A program made the position numbers and the translations under genes. This document shows positions 48,752-57,544 of a stretch of 64,000 nt of DNA, in pieces. The notes beneath the pieces are model-generated. The model made no database searches. It saw only the letters and a list, made by a program, of their open reading frames with translations, and was not told the origin of the DNA. Each line of letters begins with the position of its first letter. The first letter of the stretch is position 1. The DNA lies in the NCBI RefSeq assembly GCF_029211265.1, contig NZ_JARGEL010000024.1:1-64000 (forward strand), given 5' to 3'. Origin of the DNA: Extensimonas soli (lineage in GTDB: Bacteria; Pseudomonadota; Gammaproteobacteria; Burkholderiales; Burkholderiaceae_C).

Positions 48752-49708
48752 TCACGTGGCAGGCTCCTCGAGTTCCTCAAGGCAGGCTTGCACCAGCGGC
48801 GCATGAAAGGCCATCTGCAAATGCGCCACACCCGGCACCAGGCGGTTGTCGGCGCCGGACAGCGTGGCCGAGCCGGCCGGAAACACGACGCTGTCGCAGT
48901 TGGAATACCAGCAGGTAAAAAGCGCAGCGCGGCGTGCGGGCTCATGCTGCCGCAATGCCGCAAGCCAATCACTGCCGATGCGCATCTGTGCCCCGTTGTG
49001 TGCGCGTGTGAAGCGGGCACTCCAGGTGCCACCGTGCGGCGCGCCCAGTGTGATGATGCGGTGCACACGGCGCTCTGCCGTTTCTGCGTTTGCAGCGTCC
49101 GCTTGCTCACCTCCGTCGCTGCCATAGGCCCGCAGCCACGCGCGCGCCGCAAGGCCGCCCATGCTGTGGCCGATGATGACGGGCGGCATGCCCGTGGCCG
49201 CCGCCACGCGGCGCACCGCAGCGTCTATGGCCGGCGCGTAGTCGTCGATGGAACCGAACGCGGGCTCCAGCGTCAGCGCCGCATAGGCATGGCCACGTGC
49301 ACGCAGCACGCGCATCCAGGGCAGCCAGAAGCCGCGGTTGCACAAAAAACCATGCAACAGCACCACGCCGCGGCGCGCGGCCTGTCCCTGCGGTGGCGGT
49401 TCGGGCAGCCAGTCGGGTTCGGCATGTTCGCAAAAGGGCTGGCGCCAGCCGAACACCACGCAGGCATGCAGCGCTTCCGCCGCCCAGGCGTGCAGCAGTT
49501 GCGCCCAGCGTGGGCGCGGCACGGATTCGCGCCGGTTCACGCGCCACATGAAAACGAAAGGCAATGCCTGCACGAGCCCGTACACCCCCCAGGCCAGGGC
49601 CCAGCCCGCAAGCGCATGGGCAGGCGAGCGCGGCCACTGCCAGGCCAGCCAGGCGATGAGCGCGAGCCAGGAACCGAAAACCACCGCGCGCTGCCAGCGT
49701 GCATTCAT
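48752..49708 (-). CDS. Membrane-anchored alpha/beta hydrolase (lipase/esterase)
   Basis: A 318-residue alpha/beta hydrolase. Two N-terminal hydrophobic segments (about 8-25 and 33-53) suggest membrane attachment. The catalytic core has the oxyanion region VVLLHGFLCNRGFW near residue 115, the nucleophile serine in IIGHSMGGLAARAW near 178 and likely histidine in LVPGVAHLQMAF near 297. The start ATG at 49708 is chosen for AAAGGAG five bases before it; a GTG two codons upstream is also in frame. Substrate unknown. Convergent and divergent neighbours give no clue. Confidence 0.85.
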   Translation of the reverse strand: MNARWQRAVVFGSWLALIAWLAWQWPRSPAHALAGWALAWGVYGLVQALPFVFMWRVNRRESVPRPRWAQLLHAWAAEALHACVVFGWRQPFCEHAEPDWLPEPPPQGQAARRGVVLLHGFLCNRGFWLPWMRVLRARGHAYAALTLEPAFGSIDDYAPAIDAAVRRVAAATGMPPVIIGHSMGGLAARAWLRAYGSDGGEQADAANAETAERRVHRIITLGAPHGGTWSARFTRAHNGAQMRIGSDWLAALRQHEPARRAALFTCWYSNCDSVVFPAGSATLSGADNRLVPGVAHLQMAFHAPLVQACLEELEEPAT

Positions 49709-49850
49709 GCCCACTCCTTTGGGTCATTGCCGTTCACGTCTTTGCCTCCAAAGCAGGCTGCACGCACTCGGCGGAAAATTGGCAAAATTGGACAACCATA
49801 CCAAACAATCGTTCGCTCAGCGAACCTGCGCAGAGCTCGTGCCTTCACCC

Positions 49851-49889
49851 CGCCCCTGCACCGCCCCTGCACCGCCCCTGCACCGCCCT
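49851..49889. repeat. 11-bp tandem repeat upstream of the MBL-fold gene
   Basis: Three exact copies of CGCCCCTGCAC and a partial fourth lie 27 to 65 bases before the metallo-beta-lactamase-fold gene. Just before them GTTCGCT-C-AGCGAAC (49811-49825) is a perfect palindrome, and TTGGACAACCATACCAA (49787-49803) has TTGG/CCAA ends. No gene is visible between 49709 and 49915. Confidence 0.8.
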
Positions 49890-49915
49890 TCTACTGCACT
49901 CGAAATTTCACCACC

Positions 49916-50842
49916 ATGGCATCTGCACCGCCCACACTCCCGCCAGACATGGCCTTGTTCGAGCGCGGCTGGCTTTCGGCCAACAGCATCGTTTTCCAGG
50001 GCCGCCACGGCACCGCCATCGTCGATACCGGCTACCACAGCCACGGCGCGCAGACGGTGGAGCTGGTGCGCGCCGCGCTGGCCGGGCGGCCACTCGAGCG
50101 CATCCTCAACACGCATTTGCACAGCGACCACTGCGGCGGCAACGCGGCCCTGCAAAGCGCCTGGCCCGAGGCGCAGACGGCGATCCCGCCCGGCCTCGCG
50201 GCCCACGTGCGCGACTGGGACCCGTATGCGCTGAGCTACACGCCCACAGGGCAGGAATGCCCGCGCTTTCTGATCGACGGCGTATTGCAGCCGGGCAGCG
50301 AAATCCCGCTCGGCGACCGGCTCTGGCAGGTGCATGCCGCGCCGGGCCATGATCCGCACGCCGTGCTGCTGTTCGAGCCGCAGGAGCGCCTTTTGATTTC
50401 GGCCGACGCACTCTGGGCAAACGGCTTTGGCGTGGTGTTCCCCGAGCTGGAGGGCGAAAGCGCGTTTGCCGAGGTCGGCGCCACCTTCGACGTGATCGAA
50501 TCACTGCAGCCGCGCCTGGTGCTGCCGGGCCACGGGCCCATGTTCAGCGACGTGGCACGCGCGCTCGACGTGGCGCGCCGACGCCTCGAGGGCTTCATGA
50601 AAGACCCGCGCAAGCACGCGCTCTATGCGGCCAAGGTCTTGCTCAAATACAAGCTGCTCGAATGGCAGCAGACCACGCTAGCCTACGTCTGCGCCTGGGG
50701 CGAGGGCACGCCGTACTTTTGCATGCTGCACGAGAGCTACTTCGCCGACCAAAGCCGCCACGCCTGGCTCGAGAGCCTGGCCGACGAGCTCGTGCGCTCG
50801 GGCGCGGCGCGGCGCGAAGGAACGGTGCTGCTCAACGCCTGA
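49916..50842 (+). CDS. Metallo-beta-lactamase-fold hydrolase
   Basis: A 308-residue MBL-fold protein. The metal motif THLHSDHCGG lies near residue 64, with further ligands in HAAPGHDPHAVLL near 142, the bridging aspartate in LISADALWANG near 162 and LVLPGHGPMFSD near 200. The C-terminal 80 residues (RRRLEGFMKDPRKHALYAAK) are helical, as in RNase Z-unrelated glyoxalase-like hydrolases. The start ATG at 49916 fits homologues; the frame stays open far upstream without homology. Substrate unknown. Convergent with slt. Confidence 0.85.
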   Translation: MASAPPTLPPDMALFERGWLSANSIVFQGRHGTAIVDTGYHSHGAQTVELVRAALAGRPLERILNTHLHSDHCGGNAALQSAWPEAQTAIPPGLAAHVRDWDPYALSYTPTGQECPRFLIDGVLQPGSEIPLGDRLWQVHAAPGHDPHAVLLFEPQERLLISADALWANGFGVVFPELEGESAFAEVGATFDVIESLQPRLVLPGHGPMFSDVARALDVARRRLEGFMKDPRKHALYAAKVLLKYKLLEWQQTTLAYVCAWGEGTPYFCMLHESYFADQSRHAWLESLADELVRSGAARREGTVLLNA

Positions 50843-50892
50843 ACCCCGGTGCAGGCGCGCAAGGAGCGCTATGCCCGTACCCACCCTGCGCC

Positions 50893-52884
50893 TCAAGGCA
50901 GGTCGGTATTTGCCGGGGCTTGCGCATCGCTGCGCGGCCCCACCTGGCCGAGGCGGGCCTTGAGCGACTGCGGCTGACCCGTGAGCACTGCCGCGTAATT
51001 GGTGGTGTTCGCAAGCACCTTTTTCACGTAGTCGCGCGTTTCGGTAAACGGCACGTTTTCGGCCCAGATGGCGCCTTCGAGCAGCGGGCCGTTGCGCCAG
51101 TTGCGCGGGCGGCCCGGGCCGGCGTTGTAGGCGGCGGCGGCAAGCGGCATGGAGCCCTCGAAACCGTCGAGCGCGAGCTTGAGGTAGGCCGTGCCCAGCG
51201 TGACGTTGGTGTCGCGGTCGGCCAGTTGGTCGGGCGTGAAGCCGGTCAGGCCGATCTTGCGCGCCGTCCAGCGCGCCGTCGCGGGCATGATCTGCATCAA
51301 GCCCGCAGCGCCCACGCCCGAACGCGCATCGAGGACGAAACGGCTCTCCTGCCGAATCAAGCCATAGACGTAGGCCGGATCGAGCCCTATGGCCTGGCTG
51401 CGCGCCACCACGAGCGACTGCAGCGGCATGGGAAAGCGCTGGCGGTAATCCATCACGCTGCGCGTGCGCTCGCTGGTGTTGATGCAGCGGTCCCACACGT
51501 GGCGCTCGCAGGCAAAGTCGGCCGCCGCGAGCAGTTCGCGCTCGCCCATGCCGCCGCTCGTGTGCAAATTGGTCGCGTAATTCCACTCGCGCACGCCTTC
51601 GCCGCGCAGGCCAAGCGCGATCGCGTACAGGCTGCGCTGCAAGGCCGCATTGGCGCGCGCGGCGGCTTTTTCTTCCGCAGTGAGCGGCGCTGGCGCAGGC
51701 GGCACGCTGACGCGCTGGCCCAGCTCCTCGAGCGCGAGCTGCTCGTAAAAGCCCTGCGGCCCGGCGATGCTCTCGAACAGCTGGCGCGCCTGGGTGCGCT
51801 CGGCGTCGCTCACGTGGCGCCCCGCAAGCAGGGCGCGCGCCCTCCAATACACCCAGGTACTGTCGCGGCGCGCGTCCTCGCTCATCGCATCTATGGCCTG
51901 GCGCACGGATTTCCACTGGCCGGCGCGCAAAGCGGCGCGCGCCTTCCAGGCCAGCATGTCGTCGCTCAGGTCACGCTCGCGCGTGACGTTGGCAAAGTAG
52001 TCGAGCGCCTCGGGCGCCAGGCGCAGCGCCGCCTGCTTGCCTATCGCGCCCCAAGCCCAGTTGCGCTCCTCGGGCGAGAGCTGGCCGGCCCACTTCGCGT
52101 CGAGCAGGCGCGCGGCGTTATCCACGTCGCTGGCGGCAAGGCGGATCAGCGCGAGCGTCACGAGCTCCTGGCGCAGCCTGCCGCGCGTGGTGGCAAATGA
52201 AAGCAGGTATTTGCTCGGTGACTCGAACATGCTGCGCGCCTCGGGCAGGGCTTCGGGCGCGACGATTTCCACGGCATTGCGCGCCGCACGCGGCTTGTTC
52301 GCTTCCACGGCCAGGCGCGCCTTGCGCCAGACGTCGAGCGCGCTGATCTTGCCGTCGGCGTAAAAACGGCTCGCGGCCTGCGTGCAGCCGTCGTCGGCCT
52401 CGCGCAGCGCGTACCAGTGGCGGCGCAGCTCGTCGGCGGCGCGCGCGTCGGCGCGGCCCTCGACCTCGTCGATCAGCAGCGCATAGCAGCGCACCTCATG
52501 GTCGTCGCCCATGCGGTAGCCGGGCAGAAGTGCCGCAAACTGCGCCCATTCGCGCCGCTGCCCCAAAAGCAGCAGCCAGTCGTTGCGCAGGCGGTCTTCC
52601 TGGTAGGTGCCGGCGTAGCGCTGTAAAAAATCCTGCACCTCCTGCGCGCTGGCTTCGTCGAGGCGTGCGCGCAGCGCCCAATACGCGGCCCAGGGTTCGA
52701 GCGCGTGGCCGCGCACCGCGGGCAAAAGCTGCTGCAGTTTTTGCTTGTCGCCTTTGCGAAAGGCCTGCTGCATCTCGAGGATGGCGTCGTCGCCGGGGTT
52801 GGGCATCTGTGGCTGCGCAAACGCCAGTGGTGCGCTCACGGCCAGCACGGCGGCGAGCGATGTCAAAATCTTCGACCATTGCAT
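50893..52884 (-). CDS. slt: Soluble lytic murein transglycosylase
   Basis: Periplasmic lytic transglycosylase of the Slt70 type. The 663-residue protein has a signal peptide (residues 1-23, ending AFA), a long alpha-superhelical U domain of TPR-like repeats (about 25-430), a linker domain and a C-terminal SLT domain (about 490-640). Catalytic Glu513 lies in YGLIRQESRFVLD, followed by GAAGLMQIMPATA and PLAAAAYNAGPGRPRNWRNG. Its start codon shares two bases with an ATG of the divergent cyclo-ligase gene. Confidence 0.94.
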   Translation of the reverse strand: MQWSKILTSLAAVLAVSAPLAFAQPQMPNPGDDAILEMQQAFRKGDKQKLQQLLPAVRGHALEPWAAYWALRARLDEASAQEVQDFLQRYAGTYQEDRLRNDWLLLLGQRREWAQFAALLPGYRMGDDHEVRCYALLIDEVEGRADARAADELRRHWYALREADDGCTQAASRFYADGKISALDVWRKARLAVEANKPRAARNAVEIVAPEALPEARSMFESPSKYLLSFATTRGRLRQELVTLALIRLAASDVDNAARLLDAKWAGQLSPEERNWAWGAIGKQAALRLAPEALDYFANVTRERDLSDDMLAWKARAALRAGQWKSVRQAIDAMSEDARRDSTWVYWRARALLAGRHVSDAERTQARQLFESIAGPQGFYEQLALEELGQRVSVPPAPAPLTAEEKAAARANAALQRSLYAIALGLRGEGVREWNYATNLHTSGGMGERELLAAADFACERHVWDRCINTSERTRSVMDYRQRFPMPLQSLVVARSQAIGLDPAYVYGLIRQESRFVLDARSGVGAAGLMQIMPATARWTARKIGLTGFTPDQLADRDTNVTLGTAYLKLALDGFEGSMPLAAAAYNAGPGRPRNWRNGPLLEGAIWAENVPFTETRDYVKKVLANTTNYAAVLTGQPQSLKARLGQVGPRSDAQAPANTDLP

Positions 52885-52900
52885 GGCAAAGGATTATCCG

Positions 52901-53473
52901 ATGGACAAAACAGCCCTGCGGCGCGCCCTGGTAGCGCAGCGCCTGAACCTGCCCGACCGCGCGGAGCGCGTGCGTGCCTTGCAGCAGGTGCTGCGCATCT
53001 GGCTGCTCGGCCGCCCCGACACCGTGATCGGCGCGTACTGGCCCATCAAGGGCGAGTTCGACCCGCTGCCCGCGCTGCACCGCTGGAAGGAAGACGGCGA
53101 GCTGCAAAGCCAGCCCGTGCGCCGGCGCATCGGCCTGCCCGTGATCGACAAGACGCACAAAACACTGACCTTTCACGCCTGGTACCCCGGCTGCCCCCTC
53201 GAAGAAGACGCCTACGGCATCCCCAAACCCAAGGACACCGAACTGATAGTGCCCACGCTGCTGCTCGTGCCCACCGTGGGCTACGGGCCGGGCGGCTACC
53301 GCCTGGGCTACGGCGGCGGCTTTTACGACCGCACGCTGGCCGCGCTGCAGCCGCGCCCCACCACCGTGGGGCTGGGCTTTGCGCCGGGCTTCATCGACGA
53401 CTTCGAGCCCGAGCCGCACGACCAGCCACTCGACGCGATCCTCAACGACCATGGGGTGGTGTGGCCGGTGTAG
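52901..53473 (+). CDS. 5-formyltetrahydrofolate cyclo-ligase
   Basis: ATP-dependent enzyme converting 5-formyl-THF to 5,10-methenyl-THF. The 190-residue protein starts MDKTALRRALVAQRLNL. It has the conserved AYWPIKGEFDPLPAL near residue 44 and the P-loop-like GYRLGYGGGFYDRTLA near 130. An ATG at 52883 (MAKDYPMDK) is also in frame, but the 52901 start matches the family. It is divergent from slt with almost no gap, so its promoter must lie inside slt. Confidence 0.92.
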   Translation: MDKTALRRALVAQRLNLPDRAERVRALQQVLRIWLLGRPDTVIGAYWPIKGEFDPLPALHRWKEDGELQSQPVRRRIGLPVIDKTHKTLTFHAWYPGCPLEEDAYGIPKPKDTELIVPTLLLVPTVGYGPGGYRLGYGGGFYDRTLAALQPRPTTVGLGFAPGFIDDFEPEPHDQPLDAILNDHGVVWPV

Positions 53474-53604
53474 GCGGCACGAAAACTGAATGCAAAGCCA
53501 CGAAACCAGACCCGCCGCACAGGCACGCCCAGTCCGCAGCGCAAAAACTTAACATGTGTCAAAAATTTACGGCATAGTCACGACAGCCACAAAATTCACG
53601 AAAC

Positions 53605-56202
53605 ATGATGCAATCCCCTGATCGTGCGCTGCTGCAGCCCTTGATTTATCAAGGGGCCGATGTTCCGCGCATGCTCATCATCGGTCTGGCGTATGGCCTG
53701 CTGGCAATCGCCCTGCTCCGATTTGGCACGGCCGACCTGATCATTTCCGCCGTCTGGCTGCCCAGCGGTCTGGGGCTGGCGGCCTTGCTGGCGTGCGGTG
53801 CGCGTTTCTGGCCAGCAATCGCCGTCGGCGCCCTGGTCGGCAATTTGCTGTCCGGCGTGCCTCTGGCGTCAAGCCTGGTGTTCACTTTCGGGAACACGCT
53901 GCTACCGCTACTCACTCTCTGGATACTCGGTCGCTTGCAAGCCGGCACGAACACGCCCCGCACCTTCGCGCCGACGCACCTGCGCGATTACGCACGACTC
54001 GGCCTGGCGCTCTGCATCGCCCTGTCGCTGGTAGCTCCCGTCACGGTCAGCCTGCTAGAACTGGTCGGCGCCATCCCGCCCGACCGGCTCATGACCGGCA
54101 TTTTTCGCTTTGTTTTTACCAACCTGCTCGGCATCCTGCTGTTGACGCCGCTGCTGCTCATCTGGCGCACCCTGCCGCGGGGGTGGTTCTCCACGCGCAA
54201 ACGTGCCCTGGAGACACTGGCGCTCTTCGGCCTGGCCTTTCTGGCGGGGCAAATCATTTTCCTCGGCTGGTTCTCGCAGACATTTGGTCACATCGCCCGT
54301 CCCTACTGGATGATGTTCTTCATTTTTTGGGCCGCGCTACGTTATGGTCGCCACGGCGCCCTGCTGCTGGTCTTTATGTTGGTCATCCAGGGGCTGCTGG
54401 GCGCGGCGCTCGGCGTCGGTCAGTTTGGCAGCGATATTCAGAACAGCCACCTGATCAACCTGCAAACCACCATCGTGACTGGTATGCTGACCGGTCTGGT
54501 GCTTTCGCAGACCCTGCACGACCTGATGCAGGCGCGCGACGAATTGAAGGTCGCGGCGATGGTCTTCGAGGTCAGCAGCGAAGCCATGCTGGTCACCGAC
54601 GCTGCCAGGCGCGTCATCCGCGTCAACCCGGCCTTCACCGCAATCACCGGCTACTCTCCGGCCGAGGTGATCAGCCAGACCCCGCGCATCTTCCATTCCG
54701 GACTGCATGGCGACGACTTTTACAACCAGCTATGGGCCAGCGTCGGGCAAACGGGCGGCTGGCGCGGAGAAATCCGGAATCTGCGCAAAAACGGCGAGCC
54801 TTTCGTCGCCATACTCAGTATCAACACCATCTTCGACCAGCAAGGTGCAATCCAGGGCTGGGTCGGGCTGTTCAGCGACATCACAAAACAAAAGGAGACC
54901 CAGGAGGTCATTTGGAAGCAAGCCAATCTCCAAGCGCTGACGGGGCTGCCCAATCGCCACAGACTCTCTGCCCTCTTCCTCGACCAGGTAACGCAGAAAG
55001 ATGCCGGCCCGCTGGCGGTGCTGCTGATCAACCTCGACCGCTTCAGGAGCGTGAACGACACCCTTGGAGCCGCGAATGGTGACGACTTGCTGCGCGAGGC
55101 GGCACGGCGCATCGTTGCCAGCGTGCCGACGGCCGAAGCCGTAAGCCATCTGGACGGCGATGAATTTGTCGTTTTGCTTGCGCAGAGGCTCGCCCGTGAC
55201 GAACTTGACGCCACCGCCCATGTCTTGCTGGCAGAACTTGCACAGCCCTACCAGCTGGGGGGCGGGACGGCCCATCTTTCTGCCAGCATCGGCATCGCAC
55301 TGTACCCACAAGACGGGCGCGACGAGTCCTCCATGCGCAAGTGCACAAATCTGGCCTTGAATGCAGCCAAACGCCTCGGGGGCAATACTTTCCACTATTA
55401 CAGCCACACCCTGCAGGAGAGCGCCACCCGCCGCATGCGACTGGACACCGATCTGCGCTCCGCACTGGAAAACCAGCAATTGGCGGTGCATTACCAACCC
55501 ATCGTGCACCTTTCATCCGGCAAAATCCAAAAAGCCGAAGCCCTGGTCCGCTGGCAACATCCGACCCTGGGGTTTGTCAGTCCTGCCGAATTCATACCGG
55601 TTGCCGAAGCAAGCGCCTTGATCATCAAGATCGGTGATTGGGTATTTCAGCAGGCCATCATGTTGGCGGCGCAATTGCGGGCCGTTCATGATGCTGATTT
55701 TCAGGTCAGCGTAAATGTTTCACCCGTCCAGTTTCGCCTCAATCGCGAGGGCTGGCAACATTGGGCAGAGCATCTGGCCCGCCTGAAACTCCCGGGGAAA
55801 ACCGTAGCGGTGGAGATCACCGAAGGCCTGTTGATGGAAAGCAGAGATGAAATATTGAATCAACTGCTTTTGCTCAGGGACATGGGAATGCAGGTCGCGC
55901 TGGACGACTTTGGTACTGGATATTCTTCGCTGGCGTACCTTCAAAAATTCGACATCGATTACCTAAAAATAGATCGCGCCTTCGTTCAAAATATATCCTC
56001 TGGTTCCAGCGAACTTTCTCTTTGCGAAGCCATGATAGTGATGGCGCACAAACTCGGGCTCAAGGTGATTGCAGAGGGTATAGAAACCGAAGAGCAATGC
56101 AATATGCTTCGAAGCATCGGTTGCGATTATGGTCAAGGTTTTTTATTTTCCCGCCCCATTCCGGCCAATGATCTTTATGAGTTGCTTGGGCGCACGCTGT
56201 AG
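53605..56202 (+). CDS. MASE1-PAS-GGDEF-EAL cyclic-di-GMP protein
   Basis: An 865-residue signalling protein. Residues 1-300 form a MASE1 sensor with about eight membrane segments. A PAS domain follows at about 315-430 (AAMVFEVSSEAMLVTDAARR). The GGDEF domain (about 440-600) carries LDGDEFVVLL, with Asp in place of the first glycine, so cyclase activity is doubtful. The EAL domain (about 610-860) is intact: KAEALVRWQHP, VNVSPVQF, EITEGLLM, DDFGTGYSSLAYLQKFDIDY and VIAEGIETEEQ. It is therefore probably a phosphodiesterase. Base composition drops in the last third (many ATA, AAA, TTT codons), unlike its neighbours, suggesting acquisition. Confidence 0.93.
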   Translation: MMQSPDRALLQPLIYQGADVPRMLIIGLAYGLLAIALLRFGTADLIISAVWLPSGLGLAALLACGARFWPAIAVGALVGNLLSGVPLASSLVFTFGNTLLPLLTLWILGRLQAGTNTPRTFAPTHLRDYARLGLALCIALSLVAPVTVSLLELVGAIPPDRLMTGIFRFVFTNLLGILLLTPLLLIWRTLPRGWFSTRKRALETLALFGLAFLAGQIIFLGWFSQTFGHIARPYWMMFFIFWAALRYGRHGALLLVFMLVIQGLLGAALGVGQFGSDIQNSHLINLQTTIVTGMLTGLVLSQTLHDLMQARDELKVAAMVFEVSSEAMLVTDAARRVIRVNPAFTAITGYSPAEVISQTPRIFHSGLHGDDFYNQLWASVGQTGGWRGEIRNLRKNGEPFVAILSINTIFDQQGAIQGWVGLFSDITKQKETQEVIWKQANLQALTGLPNRHRLSALFLDQVTQKDAGPLAVLLINLDRFRSVNDTLGAANGDDLLREAARRIVASVPTAEAVSHLDGDEFVVLLAQRLARDELDATAHVLLAELAQPYQLGGGTAHLSASIGIALYPQDGRDESSMRKCTNLALNAAKRLGGNTFHYYSHTLQESATRRMRLDTDLRSALENQQLAVHYQPIVHLSSGKIQKAEALVRWQHPTLGFVSPAEFIPVAEASALIIKIGDWVFQQAIMLAAQLRAVHDADFQVSVNVSPVQFRLNREGWQHWAEHLARLKLPGKTVAVEITEGLLMESRDEILNQLLLLRDMGMQVALDDFGTGYSSLAYLQKFDIDYLKIDRAFVQNISSGSSELSLCEAMIVMAHKLGLKVIAEGIETEEQCNMLRSIGCDYGQGFLFSRPIPANDLYELLGRTL

Positions 56203-56230
56203 TTGACGCACGCCACTCCTCGCTGCGTCA

Positions 56231-56431
56231 TCAGCTACGGCGTCTGCAACGCAGATCGCTCCCCCTCTTGCCCGCCCACGCCAGCATCGCCAGCATCGCC
56301 AGCATCGCCAGCTTGCGATCGGCGCCCCAGCGGCGGTTGCCTGCCGCGCCGTTTGCGCGGATCACGCGGCATGGAATCAAAAAACCAATCGGGTTGACTT
56401 CTTGCGCATGGCCCTCGACGGCGTGCGCCAC
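56231..56431 (-). pseudogene. Remnant of an Ada/Ogt methylated-DNA-cysteine methyltransferase
   Basis: The minus-strand frame reads HAQEVNPIGFLIPC, then RVIRANGAAGNRRWGADRKL, closely matching the C-terminal catalytic region of Ada/Ogt proteins (NPxxxxIPCHRVI...G.YRWG..RK). The histidine of PCHRV is deleted in frame, giving PCRV. The N-terminal half and the flanking motifs are absent, and the end is run over by a 9-base tandem repeat that adds LAMLAMLAML. A decayed fragment, not a working gene. Confidence 0.7.
56281..56312. repeat. 9-bp tandem repeat in the ada remnant
   Basis: CCAGCATCG is repeated three times with a partial fourth copy. The unit keeps frame and encodes Leu-Ala-Met on the minus strand. 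It lies at the former C-terminus of the Ada/Ogt fragment. Confidence 0.9.
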
Positions 56432-56521
56432 GTGGAGTATTCATGGCATCCGTGGGGAATGAAGCCGGCGCCACGATAGCGGATGCAAGCCCCTTGCATC
56501 CATCCGATTCTTGCGCACTTG

Positions 56522-56699
56522 AACCCAGATTGTTCATTAGGCGGTGCTACGCACCTACGCGGGTGCTGGCGGACGTCTGACGGTCATTTTGGCCGCGGCT
56601 TCGGCGTCCATGGCATCAGCCATGGACTTCTCACCCGCGACCAAACCGCCTCGCCAGCCGCCTCGCCATCCTCCCGCGTCCTAATGAACAATCTGGGTT
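56522..56699. mobile_element. 178-bp terminal-inverted-repeat element (MITE-like)
   Basis: AACCCAGATTGTTCATTAGG at 56522-56541 and its exact reverse complement at 56680-56699 bound 138 internal bases with no convincing gene. Inside are GCCATGG palindromes (TCCATGGCATCAGCCATGGA region near 56609) and a Ser/Ala-codon-rich stretch. The flanks do not show a clear target duplication. Size and ends fit a non-autonomous transposon-derived element; the parent transposon is not in view. Confidence 0.7.
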
Positions 56700-56785
56700 G
56701 AAAGCGCAGGCCGCTCTGCCATCGGCTGAACGCCCCATGCAGAATCGGCGTTGTTTTTGCAACGCCCTCCACCAAGGAACCCACC

Positions 56786-57469
56786 ATGCCCAAGCTCTAC
56801 ATCGGCAACAAAAACTACTCCTCGTGGTCCATGCGCCCCTGGGTGCTGATGCGCCAGGCGGGCATTGCCTTCGATGAGGTGAAGGTACGTTTTGACAGCT
56901 TCGCACCCGACTCGCAATTCAAGCGCAGCCTGCAAGGCATCAGTCCTACGGGGAAGGTGCCCGTGCTGGTCGATGGCCCGCTCGTCGTGTGGGACTCTCT
57001 GGCCATTGCCGAGACCTTGGCCGAACAGTACCCGGACCAGCAACTCTGGCCGCAAGACCCCGCCGCCCGCGCGCAGGGCCGCAGCGCCTGCGCCGAGATG
57101 CACAGCGGCTTTACCGCGCTGCGCAGCCACTGCCCGATGAACATCGAAGCCCGCCTGCCCGACATCGGCACCCTCGTCTGGCGCGACCAGGCCGGCGTGC
57201 GCGCTGACGTGCAGCGTCTGGTGGAGCTTTGGGGCGCCTTGCTGCAGGCGTCGGGCGGCCCGCTGCTGCTGGGCCGCTTCAGCATCGCGGACGCGTATTT
57301 CGCGCCGGTGTGCATGCGCCTCATCACCTACGGCCTGCCCGTGCCGCCGCACATCGCCGCCTACGTCGAGCGCGTGCGTGCCCTGCCCGGCGTGCAGGAC
57401 TGGATTGCCGGCGCGCTGGCCGAGCAGGACTTCCGCGCGTTCGAGGAGCCCTATCGGCTGCAGCGCTGA
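56786..57469 (+). CDS. Glutathione S-transferase family protein
   Basis: A 227-residue GST. The N-terminal thioredoxin-like domain (residues 1-80) starts KLYIGNKNYSSWSMRPWVLM, with the candidate catalytic serine at the SSWSMRPW turn and the cis-proline in GKVPVLVDG near 57; DSLAIAETLAEQYP is the glutathione gamma-glutamyl contact. The C-terminal helical domain has RFSIADAYFAPVCMRL near 175. Probable detoxification role; substrate unknown. It follows the gene-poor scar at 56203-56785. Confidence 0.92.
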   Translation: MPKLYIGNKNYSSWSMRPWVLMRQAGIAFDEVKVRFDSFAPDSQFKRSLQGISPTGKVPVLVDGPLVVWDSLAIAETLAEQYPDQQLWPQDPAARAQGRSACAEMHSGFTALRSHCPMNIEARLPDIGTLVWRDQAGVRADVQRLVELWGALLQASGGPLLLGRFSIADAYFAPVCMRLITYGLPVPPHIAAYVERVRALPGVQDWIAGALAEQDFRAFEEPYRLQR

Positions 57470-57544
57470 AAACTGCGCCGCCCGGCGCCCCGCACCACCC
57501 GTGCCACCCGCGCCACCCGGCCGCGCCGCCACTACACTTGCCCC

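Noticed and set aside
49851-49889. Possible CRISPR-like array
   Set aside because: The copies are only 11 bases and directly adjacent, with no spacers.
56281-56312. Possible CRISPR-like array
   Set aside because: A simple 9-base tandem repeat without spacers.
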